A stretch of DNA of 5,610 nucleotides from Gammaproteobacteria bacterium. Lineage in GTDB: Bacteria > Pseudomonadota > Gammaproteobacteria > Pseudomonadales > Azotimanducaceae. Of the stretch, positions 1 to 5,610 are shown in pieces. The position numbers and the translations under genes were made by a program. The stretch lies in assembly GCA_002690405.1 (NCBI GenBank), contig NZEI01000050.1:41878-47487 (forward strand), read 5' to 3'. Within the stretch, counting starts at the first letter, position 1. Each line of letters starts with the position of its first letter. The notes beneath the pieces are model-generated. The model did not search any database. It saw nothing but the letters and a program-made list of their open reading frames with translations, and was not told where the DNA came from.

Positions 1-1334
1 TGTTGCTCAATAAACTGCGTACTCAACCGCGCATCGCGAAACTCAGGGTGCTGGGTGATGTGACGCAAAAAGTCGATATTCGTCGTCAGCCCGGCTACGT
101 AATATTCAGACAGAGCACGGAACAAACGCTGCAATGCGGTATTGCGGTCTTCTCCCCAAACGATCAACTTGGCGATCATAGGATCATAAAAGACCCCAAC
201 CTCATCACCTACGGCGACGGCACTATCAACGCGCACATCAGCTGTCGCTAACGGCTGCTGGAGCCAAGTAACCTGACCAGAGGTGGGCAAGAAGTCGTTA
301 TGCGGATTTTCCGCATATATTCGAGCTTCAAAACTGTGGCCACTAATCGTCAGTTGCTCTTGGGCCAGCGGTAGGCACTGCCCAGCAGCAACCCGCAATT
401 GCCATTCCACCAAATCTTGACCGGTAATCATTTCAGTTACCGGATGCTCCACCTGTAAGCGCGTATTCATCTCCATGAAATAGAAGTTGCCCTGCTCATC
501 AAGCAGAAACTCCACGGTGCCAGCGCCCACATAATCAACCGCCTGGGCGGCCTGTAGCGCTGCTTCGCCCATACGCACCCGTAAGTCCTCTGTAAGTCCA
601 GGCGCTGGCGCTTCTTCTATCACCTTCTGGTGACGCCGCTGCAGCGAACAATCCCGCTCAAACAGATACACGCCGTTACCTTGAGCGTCACAAAATATTT
701 GTATCTCTACGTGTCGAGGTTGTCGCAGAAACTTTTCTACCAGCATATCGCTATCGCCAAAACTGGCCTTTGCTTCGCGTCGAGCCGCTGCCAACGCCTC
801 AGCAAATTCATCCGCGCCCTCAACCTGGCGCATGCCCTTACCGCCACCCCCGGCCACAGCTTTCAGCAGCACCGGATAACCTACGGTGTCGGCCGCCTGC
901 TGCAGCCGCTGGTCGCTTTGGTCCGCTTCATGATAGCCGGGCAACATCGGCACTTGAGCTGCTTGCATCGCCTGCTTAGCCGCAGACTTAGAACCCATCA
1001 CCTCAATGGCATTAACCGGTGGACCAATAAAGACAAGGTTATGTTCAGCGCACAGTTCCGCAAACGCCGCGTTTTCCGACAAAAAGCCATAGCCCGGATG
1101 CACCGCTTCGGCACCACTACGTAGTGCCGCCTGCAGCACCTTCCAACCATCCAGGTATGATTCTGCTGGTGCACTGCCACCCAGCCAGACTGCCTCATCC
1201 GCCATCTGCACATGTTGCGCCTTAGCATCTGCGTCGGAATATACCGCCACAGTTTTTATCCCCAAATCATGGGCCGTACGCATAATACGACAGGCAATTT
1301 CACCCCGATTCGCAATCAGTATTTTGCTGAACAT
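1..1334 (-). CDS. liuD: 3-methylcrotonyl-CoA carboxylase alpha subunit (biotin carboxylase part), 3' end cut by window edge
   Basis: This is the ATP-dependent biotin carboxylase subunit of an acyl-CoA carboxylase. It carboxylates biotin with bicarbonate, and the beta subunit encoded just upstream then transfers the carboxyl group to 3-methylcrotonyl-CoA. The visible 444 residues start with MFSKILIANRGEIACR, the typical biotin carboxylase N-terminus. The ATP-grasp domain has K116, K158 followed by the glycine loop AGGGGKGM (161-168), H208 in RHVEIQ, and K237 in HQKVIEEAP. It also has E275, E288 and the EMNTRLQVEHPVTE motif (288-301) with R292 and E296, then R338. These match the ATP, metal and bicarbonate residues of E. 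coli AccC almost number for number. Full alpha subunits have about 650-670 residues, so the linker and the biotinyl domain with its AMKM lysine lie beyond the left edge. The ATG at 1332-1334 is set by the family N-terminus and a strong ribosome-binding site. Alone this part could be AccC, propionyl-CoA or geranyl-CoA carboxylase; the LiuB/LiuR neighbours favour methylcrotonyl-CoA. Confidence 0.92.
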   Translation of the reverse strand, partial: MFSKILIANRGEIACRIMRTAHDLGIKTVAVYSDADAKAQHVQMADEAVWLGGSAPAESYLDGWKVLQAALRSGAEAVHPGYGFLSENAAFAELCAEHNLVFIGPPVNAIEVMGSKSAAKQAMQAAQVPMLPGYHEADQSDQRLQQAADTVGYPVLLKAVAGGGGKGMRQVEGADEFAEALAAARREAKASFGDSDMLVEKFLRQPRHVEIQIFCDAQGNGVYLFERDCSLQRRHQKVIEEAPAPGLTEDLRVRMGEAALQAAQAVDYVGAGTVEFLLDEQGNFYFMEMNTRLQVEHPVTEMITGQDLVEWQLRVAAGQCLPLAQEQLTISGHSFEARIYAENPHNDFLPTSGQVTWLQQPLATADVRVDSAVAVGDEVGVFYDPMIAKLIVWGEDRNTALQRLFRALSEYYVAGLTTNIDFLRHITQHPEFRDARLSTQFIEQ

Positions 1335-1337
1335 TAG

Positions 1338-1344
1338 CCCCCCT
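1338..1344 (-). promoter_or_regulatory. Ribosome-binding site of the alpha-subunit gene, overlapping the beta stop codon
   Basis: On the minus strand AGGGGGG lies three bases before the ATG at 1332-1334. Its first two bases are the last two of the TAG stop codon (1343-1345) of the beta-subunit gene. A ribosome ending on the beta gene therefore sits on the start site of the alpha gene. This supports the chosen start and suggests translational coupling of the two subunits, which assemble together. Confidence 0.7.
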
Positions 1345-2953
1345 ACATCCTGAACACGCCGAAGCGCGTTTCATCAATTGGACGATTCAAAGTTGCCGAC
1401 AGTGCCAAACCCAACACTCGGCGGCTTTGGGTGGGGTCAATAATCCCGTCGTCCCACAGTCGCGCGCTGGCATAATATGGATGACTCTGAGCCGCAAAGT
1501 CGTCCAGAATCGGTTGTTTGAACGCTTGTTCCTCAGTATCACTCCAGGTCTCGCCGGCACCTTCGATCTGCCCCCGACGCACCTGCGCCAATACCCCCGC
1601 GGCCTGCTCGCCGCCCATCACCGAAATGCGCGCATTTGGCCACATAAACAAGAAATTAGGATCGTAGGCACGACCACACATACCGTAATTACCTGCGCCA
1701 TAGGAATTACCTAGGATCAGGGTTAACTTCGGCACCTTGGCACAGGCCACCGCTGCTACCAACTTCGCGCCGTGTTTGGCGATGCCGTCTGCCTCATATT
1801 GCTGGCCCACCATAAAACCGGTGATGTTTTGCAAAAACAGTAGCGGGATCTTGCGTTGCGCACACAATTCTATGAAATGAGCACCCTTTTGCGCCGATTC
1901 GCTGAATAGCACTCCATTATTCGCCACGATGCCTAACGGCAACCCATACAGGCGCGCAAAACCGCATACCAGGGTCGTACCGAACAGCGCTTTAAATTCA
2001 TCAAAGGCAGAACCATCGACAATGCGCGCAATGACTTCACGCACATCATAAGGTTTGCGTACATTACTGGGCACAATGCCAAGCAAATCGCTGGCCGGAT
2101 AAAGCGGCTCAACGACTGGCTGTACGTCCATTTCCTGGGGCTTGCGTCGATTCAGACGACTCACCGCTTGGCGCGCTAACGCCAGCGCATGATGATCATT
2201 ACGCGCATAGTGATCCGCAACACCGGACAGACGGGTATGCACATCTGCGCCGCCCAACTCTTCAGCGCTGACCTCCTCCCCCGTAGCCATTTTCACCAAC
2301 GGCGGGCCACCGAGAAAAATCGTGCCCTGATTACGCACAATAATCGCCTCGTCAGCCATGGCAGGCACATAGGCGCCACCAGCCGTACACGAACCCATCA
2401 CCACAGCAATCTGCGGAATATTCTGCGCAGACATATTGGCCTGATTAAAAAAAATACGCCCAAAATGCTGTTTATCCGGAAACACATCATCCTGATTCGG
2501 CAAATTAGCGCCACCAGAATCGACAAGATAAATACATGGCAAATGGTTTTGCTGAGCGATGTCTTGAGCGCGCAAATGCTTTTTTACCGACACGGGGTAA
2601 TAGGTACCGCCCTTGACGGTTGCATCGTTGGCAACGATCACGCATTCCTGACCCGCAACCCGCCCGATCCCAGTGACCAAGCCCGCCGCTGGCACCTCAT
2701 CCTGACCGTACATATCTAACCCAGCGAGTTGCGAAAATTCTAAGAAAGGCGAACCAGCATCAATCAACGCATCAATGCGATCACGCACCAACAACTTCCC
2801 GCGAGCTTGATGACGCTGCTGGTAACGCTCGCCGCCGCCTTGCATTACCCGAGCAACTTGCGCCTGCAAATCATCCACCAGCCCTTGCATGACCTCGGAG
2901 TTTTCAATGAACTCCTGAGATTTGGAATTCACTGCACTATCGATCGTATTCAT
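1343..2953 (-). CDS. liuB: 3-methylcrotonyl-CoA carboxylase beta subunit (carboxyltransferase)
   Basis: This cytoplasmic subunit moves the carboxyl group from carboxybiotin to the gamma carbon of 3-methylcrotonyl-CoA, giving 3-methylglutaconyl-CoA in leucine and isovalerate breakdown. The 536 residues match the usual length of about 535. The N-terminal crotonase-like carboxyltransferase half (about 30-290) contains RGKLLVRDRID (51-61), ANDATVKGGTYYP (108-120), VDSGGANLPNQDDVFPD (144-160), HFGRIFFNQANMSA (163-176) and the oxyanion-hole glycines in GSCTAGGAY (187-195). The C-terminal half (about 300-520) contains PYDVREVIARIVDGS (301-315), FLQNITGFMVG (373-383) and the second oxyanion hole GNSYGAGNYGMCGRAYDP (415-432). 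The C-terminus TRFGVFRM is typical of this subunit. The ATG start has a good ribosome-binding site and fits the family N-terminus. The gene follows the regulator by 37 bases. Geranyl-CoA carboxylase beta is a close relative, made less likely by the LiuR-type regulator. Intact, with no odd features. Confidence 0.95.
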   Translation of the reverse strand: MNTIDSAVNSKSQEFIENSEVMQGLVDDLQAQVARVMQGGGERYQQRHQARGKLLVRDRIDALIDAGSPFLEFSQLAGLDMYGQDEVPAAGLVTGIGRVAGQECVIVANDATVKGGTYYPVSVKKHLRAQDIAQQNHLPCIYLVDSGGANLPNQDDVFPDKQHFGRIFFNQANMSAQNIPQIAVVMGSCTAGGAYVPAMADEAIIVRNQGTIFLGGPPLVKMATGEEVSAEELGGADVHTRLSGVADHYARNDHHALALARQAVSRLNRRKPQEMDVQPVVEPLYPASDLLGIVPSNVRKPYDVREVIARIVDGSAFDEFKALFGTTLVCGFARLYGLPLGIVANNGVLFSESAQKGAHFIELCAQRKIPLLFLQNITGFMVGQQYEADGIAKHGAKLVAAVACAKVPKLTLILGNSYGAGNYGMCGRAYDPNFLFMWPNARISVMGGEQAAGVLAQVRRGQIEGAGETWSDTEEQAFKQPILDDFAAQSHPYYASARLWDDGIIDPTQSRRVLGLALSATLNRPIDETRFGVFRM

Positions 2954-2957
2954 CGAA

Positions 2958-2965
2958 CCCCTCTT
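2958..2965 (-). promoter_or_regulatory. Ribosome-binding site of the beta-subunit gene
   Basis: On the minus strand AAGAGGGG ends four bases before the ATG at 2951-2953. It supports that start codon over the next in-frame ATG (codon 22) and lies in the 37-base gap after the regulator gene. I see no hairpin terminator in that gap, which fits co-transcription of regulator and carboxylase genes. Confidence 0.65.
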
Positions 2966-2990
2966 ACGTTTTTATCCTGTTCACTGCTGC

Positions 2991-3380
2991 TCAATCGCTC
3001 AGCGCATGCAGTGCCTGAACCGATCGTCGCTCCCAATCTTGAAGATCCGCCAACATCAACTGAATTTGCCGCTGTTGTTCTTCTACGCGCCCCTGCTGCT
3101 CTTTAATTTTCTCGATCAGCGCCCGTAACTGCGCCGCATTATTTGATTCTGGGTCGTACATTGCGATCAACTCAGCACTCTCATCCAAACTAAAGCCCAA
3201 CCGTTTGCCTCGCAGTATGAGCTTAAGCCGGACCCGGTCTGCGCCGCTGTAGAGGCGTCTATGCCCTTGCCGCTGGGGTTCCAGCAAACCCTTTTCCTCG
3301 TAGAAACGCAGAGTTCGCGTGGTCACACCAAAGTCTCGAGACAAATCGCGAATAGAGTAAGAAACAGCAGATCCTGACAT
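2991..3380 (-). CDS. liuR: MerR-family transcriptional regulator, LiuR type (leucine/isovalerate catabolism)
   Basis: This is a DNA-binding regulator expected to control the carboxylase genes downstream. With the start at 3378-3380 it has 129 residues. A MerR winged helix-turn-helix occupies about 8-70: YSIRDLSRDFGVTTRTLRFY (8-27), EEKGLL (28-33), the wing sequence HRRLYS (40-45), then RLKLILRGKRLGFSLDE (51-67). A Gln/Glu-rich dimerisation coiled coil spans about 84-118. There is no cysteine, so this is not a metal- or thiol-sensing MerR. The LILRGKRLGFSL and YDPES segments resemble LiuR of Pseudomonas, which sits first in the liu operon as this gene does. A TTG in frame at 3404 would add eight residues but has no convincing ribosome-binding site. 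The ATG leaves the short leader usual before the YSI segment. The inducer is not visible; an acyl-CoA or acid intermediate of the pathway is inference. Confidence 0.88.
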   Translation of the reverse strand: MSGSAVSYSIRDLSRDFGVTTRTLRFYEEKGLLEPQRQGHRRLYSGADRVRLKLILRGKRLGFSLDESAELIAMYDPESNNAAQLRALIEKIKEQQGRVEEQQRQIQLMLADLQDWERRSVQALHALSD

Positions 3381-3392
3381 GCGGGTATAACG

Positions 3393-3398
3393 CCTCTT
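3393..3398 (-). promoter_or_regulatory. Weak, distant ribosome-binding site for liuR
   Basis: On the minus strand AAGAGG lies 12 bases before the ATG at 3378-3380, further than the usual 5-9. It is the only purine-rich candidate near either possible start. If the TTG at 3402-3404 were the start, this site would lie inside the coding region, so it argues mildly for the ATG. Translation of the regulator may be modest. Confidence 0.35.
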
Positions 3399-3449
3399 GA
3401 ACAACGTTTATGTGCTGAACGGGTCGATGACCTCATTCATTACCTAACC

Positions 3450-3478
3450 TTTTTAATTGACGTTAACGTTAACGTCAA
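3450..3478 (-). promoter_or_regulatory. Possible sigma-70 promoter for the liu operon
   Basis: On the minus strand TTGACG (3473-3478, five of six bases of the -35 consensus) is followed after 17 bases by TAAAAA (3450-3455, four of six of the -10 consensus). The palindromic operator covers the -35 box and most of the spacer, so regulator binding would directly affect polymerase. Transcription would start near 3443, leaving about 60 bases of leader before liuR. The -10 box is poor, and a different -10 with the longer spacer common in MerR promoters cannot be excluded. Confidence 0.35.
3457..3478. promoter_or_regulatory. Perfect 22-bp palindrome, probable LiuR operator
   Basis: Each half reads TTGACGTTAAC from the outside to the centre between 3467 and 3468, with no mismatch over 22 bp. 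It is embedded in four tandem hexamers of the form ACGTYR from 3460 to 3483 (ACGTTA, ACGTTA, ACGTCA, ACGTCG). MerR dimers bind such palindromes, usually between or over the -35 and -10 elements of their target promoter. My recollection is that LiuR sites predicted in Proteobacteria have ACGT-containing TTGAC...GTCAA symmetry like this. The site is 76 bases upstream of the liuR start and 179 bases upstream of the monooxygenase start, so it could serve both directions. The outer TTGACG of each half resembles a sigma-70 -35 box, one facing each way. Confidence 0.75.
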
Positions 3479-3545
3479 CGTCGATTTTTTCGTAGAGGAT
3501 TTGTCGTAATCCCGCAGAACCACGGTGAGGGGATAAGTTAGCCGA

Positions 3546-3564
3546 TCTTTGTTTATGTCAAAGA
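3546..3564. repeat. Inverted repeat TCTTTG-N7-CAAAGA upstream of the monooxygenase gene
   Basis: Two perfect 6-bp arms (3546-3551 and 3559-3564) are separated by seven bases, about 95 bases before the monooxygenase start. It could be an operator for an unidentified regulator or a weak RNA hairpin in the leader. Short arms in an AT-rich stretch can arise by chance, and I recognise no specific regulator motif. Confidence 0.3.
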
Positions 3565-3584
3565 AAAAGTTCCGCCCATTGATG

Positions 3585-3598
3585 ATTCAACATTGAAT
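3585..3598. repeat. Short inverted repeat ATTCAA-CA-TTGAAT before the monooxygenase gene
   Basis: Two perfect 6-bp arms flank a two-base centre, about 60 bases upstream of the monooxygenase start. Its right arm contains TTGAAT, which with TAGGGT 18 bases further on (3617-3622) could form a poor rightward promoter overlapping this site. The compact symmetry fits an operator better than an RNA hairpin. The regulator is unknown and chance is possible. Confidence 0.3.
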
Positions 3599-3657
3599 TT
3601 TGAGGGTCGAAACGACTAGGGTAGGCGCTCATTTTTTACCGACATCTGAGAACTACC

Positions 3658-5214
3658 ATGGAACAGAAATTTGACGTTGCAATAATCGGCTGCGGCTTCT
3701 CTGGCATGCTCTGTGCCAACTTTTTACGCGAGGCCGGCATAGATAATTTCTGCATCTTGGAGATGGGCGCTGGCCTAGGTGGGGTATGGAGTCATGGCGG
3801 TGTCGGCGGCTATCCCGGCGCAGCATGTGATGTGCCCTCCTACACCTACCTGCCGTTTCTAGACCAAACCGGCTTTATTCCGTCTAAAAAATACGTTAAC
3901 CAGGGTGAGATAGCTGATTACGCAAATTTGCTCGCCGACCATTGCCAGATACGGAAGCATATTCACTTCTCGCGCAAAGTCTTATCTGTCAACTACGTCG
4001 ATACCGCAACCTGGCAATTAGACATTTGGGATACAGAAAATGAATGTTCCGCCGAGCCAGTTCGGGCCGCCCATATCGTCTGCGCCAACGGGCCTCTTTC
4101 GAGTCCGCGCATGCCCGAGATCGCCGGCGTTGAGTCGTTCGCAGGCCCAAGCTTCCATACCGCAAAGTGGGACTATGGTGTGGATCTCAAAGGCAAGCGC
4201 GTAGGCGTAATTGGCACAGGCGCTTCTGCAGCCCAAGTCATTACCACGATCGCTGATGACGTAGCCGAGCTTACTGTATTTCAACGCACACCAACCTGGG
4301 CGATGCCACGGGATGACGAACCTACACCACCAGAGATTACCGATGCCTTCAAAGCGGGCGGCTACAGTGAGAAGTTGCGTCATGTGGATTGGAAGGGGGA
4401 ATTACCACCGGACCCGGATGCACTATTCACCTTTGAGATGTTGCACGATGAAAAACAGAATGCAGCGATCTGCGACGGCATAGCCAAACGCATTCGCGAA
4501 GAGGTCGAAGACCCGGAGCTTGCGGCACTGCTGACGCCTGATTACCCGTTTTTTTGTAAGCGCGTGCTGTTTATTGATGACTACTACAGCACCTTCAACA
4601 AATCCCATGTGACGCTGGTTAACGATCCAGGTGGCGTCGTGGCAGTGAACAAGACCGGCGTATCCATGGCCAGTGGCGCACAGCATGATGTCGAGGTTCT
4701 CATCTTCGCTACTGGATTCGACAGCAACCACATCCCGTTCCCAGTAACGGGACGCGACGGCAAGAGCTTAGCGGACGAGTTTGGCGCTAATGCGGCCAAC
4801 AATTTTCAAATGACACGACCAAAATCACTGTGGGGCATGCACGTCGCCGGCATGCCGAATTTCTACATGATGATCGGTCCACAAAGCCTAAATCCAGTTA
4901 CCAACGTAACCTTGCTGTGTGAGGAACAGGGCAAATACATAGCGAACTTAGTCGCGACAATGCGTAAAGACGGGAGTCAAGAGGTCGAACCCACCCCTGC
5001 GGCCATTCAAGACTGGACAGAACGCTGCAAGGACAGCGCCGATGGCAAAGTGTGGTTGCGCTGCAACAATTGGTACATGAAGACGACCAAGACAGATCAA
5101 AAAGCTGGGCGCGAACGCAGCCAAGGTATGTGGATGGAATCCTACGAGGATTATCTCAAGCACTTGCTAGGAGCTGAGGCAGGCGGTCCTGAGAGACTCC
5201 TCAGTTTCTCCTAA
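3658..5214 (+). CDS. Flavin-dependent monooxygenase, type I Baeyer-Villiger family (FAD, NADPH)
   Basis: Family members use FAD, NADPH and oxygen to insert an oxygen atom next to a ketone carbonyl, giving an ester or lactone; some oxidise heteroatoms. The 518 residues fall in the usual range of about 500-550. The FAD Rossmann motif is GCGFSG (11-16) with E35 at the end of the second strand. PGAACD (53-58) supplies the conserved active-site Asp. The Baeyer-Villiger fingerprint FAGPSFHTAKWD (161-172) fits FxGxxxHTxxW[P/D] exactly. The second, NADPH-binding Rossmann motif is GTGASA (186-191). KR at 301-302 corresponds to the catalytic Arg. ATGFD (351-355) and a C-terminal NWY (471-473) are also present. 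Odd: seven residues, SHGGVGG (45-51), separate W44 from YPG where the family normally has four. There is no signal peptide or membrane segment. The ATG fits the family N-terminus, but its ribosome-binding site (GAGAA) is weak. The substrate cannot be read from sequence. Divergent from the liu operon; convergent with the next gene. Confidence 0.9.
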   Translation: MEQKFDVAIIGCGFSGMLCANFLREAGIDNFCILEMGAGLGGVWSHGGVGGYPGAACDVPSYTYLPFLDQTGFIPSKKYVNQGEIADYANLLADHCQIRKHIHFSRKVLSVNYVDTATWQLDIWDTENECSAEPVRAAHIVCANGPLSSPRMPEIAGVESFAGPSFHTAKWDYGVDLKGKRVGVIGTGASAAQVITTIADDVAELTVFQRTPTWAMPRDDEPTPPEITDAFKAGGYSEKLRHVDWKGELPPDPDALFTFEMLHDEKQNAAICDGIAKRIREEVEDPELAALLTPDYPFFCKRVLFIDDYYSTFNKSHVTLVNDPGGVVAVNKTGVSMASGAQHDVEVLIFATGFDSNHIPFPVTGRDGKSLADEFGANAANNFQMTRPKSLWGMHVAGMPNFYMMIGPQSLNPVTNVTLLCEEQGKYIANLVATMRKDGSQEVEPTPAAIQDWTERCKDSADGKVWLRCNNWYMKTTKTDQKAGRERSQGMWMESYEDYLKHLLGAEAGGPERLLSFS

Positions 5215-5243
5215 CAGAGCGCCATGACGGGCTAGCGCTGTGT
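5214..5243. terminator. Imperfect hairpin between convergent genes, possible weak terminator
   Basis: The arms at 5214-5222 and 5235-5243 can pair at eight of nine positions, with one G-G mismatch and a 12-base loop. It covers nearly all of the 36-base gap between the monooxygenase and the DAHP synthase genes, which run toward each other and both need an end of transcription here. No run of T follows on either strand, so it is not a standard intrinsic terminator. Confidence 0.3.
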
Positions 5244-5250
5244 CCGCTAT

Positions 5251-5610
5251 TTAGGCGCGCAGCGCGCGCCGCTGACGAACCGCCTCGGCGAGTGTATGCA
5301 GTAATGGTTCGGTATCACGCCATGCTACGCAAGCATCGGTAATACTTTGCCCATACTTAAGCGACTGCCCCTCGAGGACATCTTGACGGCCTTCTTCTAA
5401 ATTGCTTTCGATCATGATGCCGAAAATATCTTCATTACCGCGCCCGATCTGAGTCGCAATATCATTGACCACATCAATTTGTCGTGCCGGCACTTTACGG
5501 CTGTTGGCATGACTCGCATCAATCATGATGCGTGCCGGCAATCCGGCCTTGGTTAGCATCGCAGCAGTGTCTTGTACTGAGAACATGTCGTAATTTGCAT
5601 GCTTGCCACC
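5251..5610 (-). CDS. 3-deoxy-7-phosphoheptulonate (DAHP) synthase, class I AroG/AroF type, C-terminal third; 5' end outside window
   Basis: The enzyme joins phosphoenolpyruvate and erythrose 4-phosphate in the first step of the shikimate pathway to aromatic amino acids. Only the last 119 codons are present, of about 350 usual in the family, and the frame is open to the right edge. The fragment begins GGKHANYD, equivalent to RGGKxPNY of E. coli AroG. It continues with MIDASHANSRK (29-39), GIMIESNLEEG (64-74), LKYGQSITDAC (84-94) and W97. Three metal ligands are visible: His34, Glu68 and Asp92 of the fragment. Their spacings of 34 and 24 residues equal those of H268, E302 and D326 in E. coli AroG. 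The feedback-inhibition region, mostly N-terminal, is not visible, so Phe-, Tyr- and Trp-sensitive forms cannot be told apart and no symbol is given. It is convergent with the monooxygenase, with a 36-base gap, and there is no sign of a functional link. Confidence 0.93.
   Translation of the reverse strand, partial: GGKHANYDMFSVQDTAAMLTKAGLPARIMIDASHANSRKVPARQIDVVNDIATQIGRGNEDIFGIMIESNLEEGRQDVLEGQSLKYGQSITDACVAWRDTEPLLHTLAEAVRQRRALRA
5254..5270. repeat. GC-only hairpin at the 3' end of the DAHP synthase gene
   Basis: GGCGCGC (5254-5260) and GCGCGCC (5264-5270) form a perfect 7-bp GC stem around a three-base loop, immediately inside the stop codon of the minus-strand gene. It encodes the Arg/Ala-rich tail RRALRA, which may explain it without any regulatory role. 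With the neighbouring imperfect hairpin it could stall polymerase or protect the mRNA 3' end. No T tract follows. Confidence 0.35.

Noticed and set aside
630..1124. 164-codon plus-strand open frame
   Set aside because: It lies entirely antisense to the biotin carboxylase gene, whose conserved ATP-grasp motifs explain the sequence; its translation has no recognisable domain.
998..1228. 76-codon minus-strand open frame
   Set aside because: It is another frame of the same strand inside the biotin carboxylase gene, Arg/Cys-rich and without motifs.
2189..2719. 176-codon plus-strand open frame
   Set aside because: It is antisense to the strongly conserved core of the carboxyltransferase gene; the translation is His/Ile/Arg-rich with no recognisable domain.
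2807..3128. Plus-strand open frames spanning the liuB-liuR junction
   Set aside because: They are antisense to the start of liuB and the end of liuR, lack a ribosome-binding site and have no recognisable product.
3402..3404. TTG as the start of liuR, giving 137 residues
   Set aside because: No purine-rich site precedes it, and the extra MFKRRYTR is not expected before the MerR domain; the ATG at 3378-3380 fits the family better.
3458..3477. The palindrome as an RNA hairpin terminator
   Set aside because: It lies upstream of both divergent genes rather than after one, is rich in A/T at its centre with no loop bases, and its symmetry is better explained as a protein-binding site.
4018..4383. 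121-codon minus-strand open frame, and further antisense frames at 4423-4802 and 4948-5163
   Set aside because: All lie inside the monooxygenase gene, whose motifs are in the plus frame; none has a recognisable domain or a promoter.
1..5610. Possible mobile element, defence island, toxin-antitoxin pair or CRISPR array
   Set aside because: No transposase, integrase, nuclease or direct-repeat array is visible; all reading frames that carry domains are metabolic or regulatory.

Overview
The window looks like ordinary chromosomal DNA of a gammaproteobacterium. The carboxylase and regulator proteins read like the leucine/isovalerate (liu) proteins of Pseudomonas and relatives, base composition is moderate (a little over 50% GC by eye), and a class I AroG-type DAHP synthase lies at the right edge. 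The genus is not determinable from this sequence; an aquatic or marine gammaproteobacterium is a guess. I see no tRNA, rRNA, CRISPR array, insertion sequence or phage gene.

Layout, left to right. Positions 1-3380 are a minus-strand operon read right to left: a MerR-family regulator of the LiuR type (2991-3380), the beta (carboxyltransferase) subunit of 3-methylcrotonyl-CoA carboxylase (1343-2953), and its alpha (biotin carboxylase) subunit (1-1334). The alpha subunit runs off the left edge, so its biotin domain is not visible. The spacings are 37 and 8 bases, and the alpha ribosome-binding site overlaps the beta stop codon. Positions 3381-3657 are the divergent control region, with a perfect 22-bp palindrome that is the probable LiuR operator and two smaller inverted repeats nearer the rightward gene. 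Positions 3658-5214 on the plus strand encode a 518-residue FAD/NADPH Baeyer-Villiger-type monooxygenase. Positions 5251-5610 on the minus strand are the last third of a 3-deoxy-7-phosphoheptulonate (DAHP) synthase, convergent with the monooxygenase.

How the genes fit together. The two carboxylase subunits form the biotin enzyme that turns 3-methylcrotonyl-CoA into 3-methylglutaconyl-CoA in leucine/isovalerate breakdown, and the MerR protein probably controls them. In the usual liu clusters, isovaleryl-CoA dehydrogenase (liuA) and methylglutaconyl-CoA hydratase (liuC) lie among these genes. Here both are absent between regulator and alpha subunit, so they must lie further downstream, elsewhere, or be missing. 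The monooxygenase shares the control region with the operon, so shared regulation is possible but unproven. The aromatic amino acid gene at the right edge is probably an unrelated neighbour.

I found no clear evidence for a wholly new system. The points most worth checking are the symmetric operator between the operon and the monooxygenase, the stripped-down liu gene order, and a three-residue glycine-rich insertion in a normally fixed FAD-domain motif of the monooxygenase.
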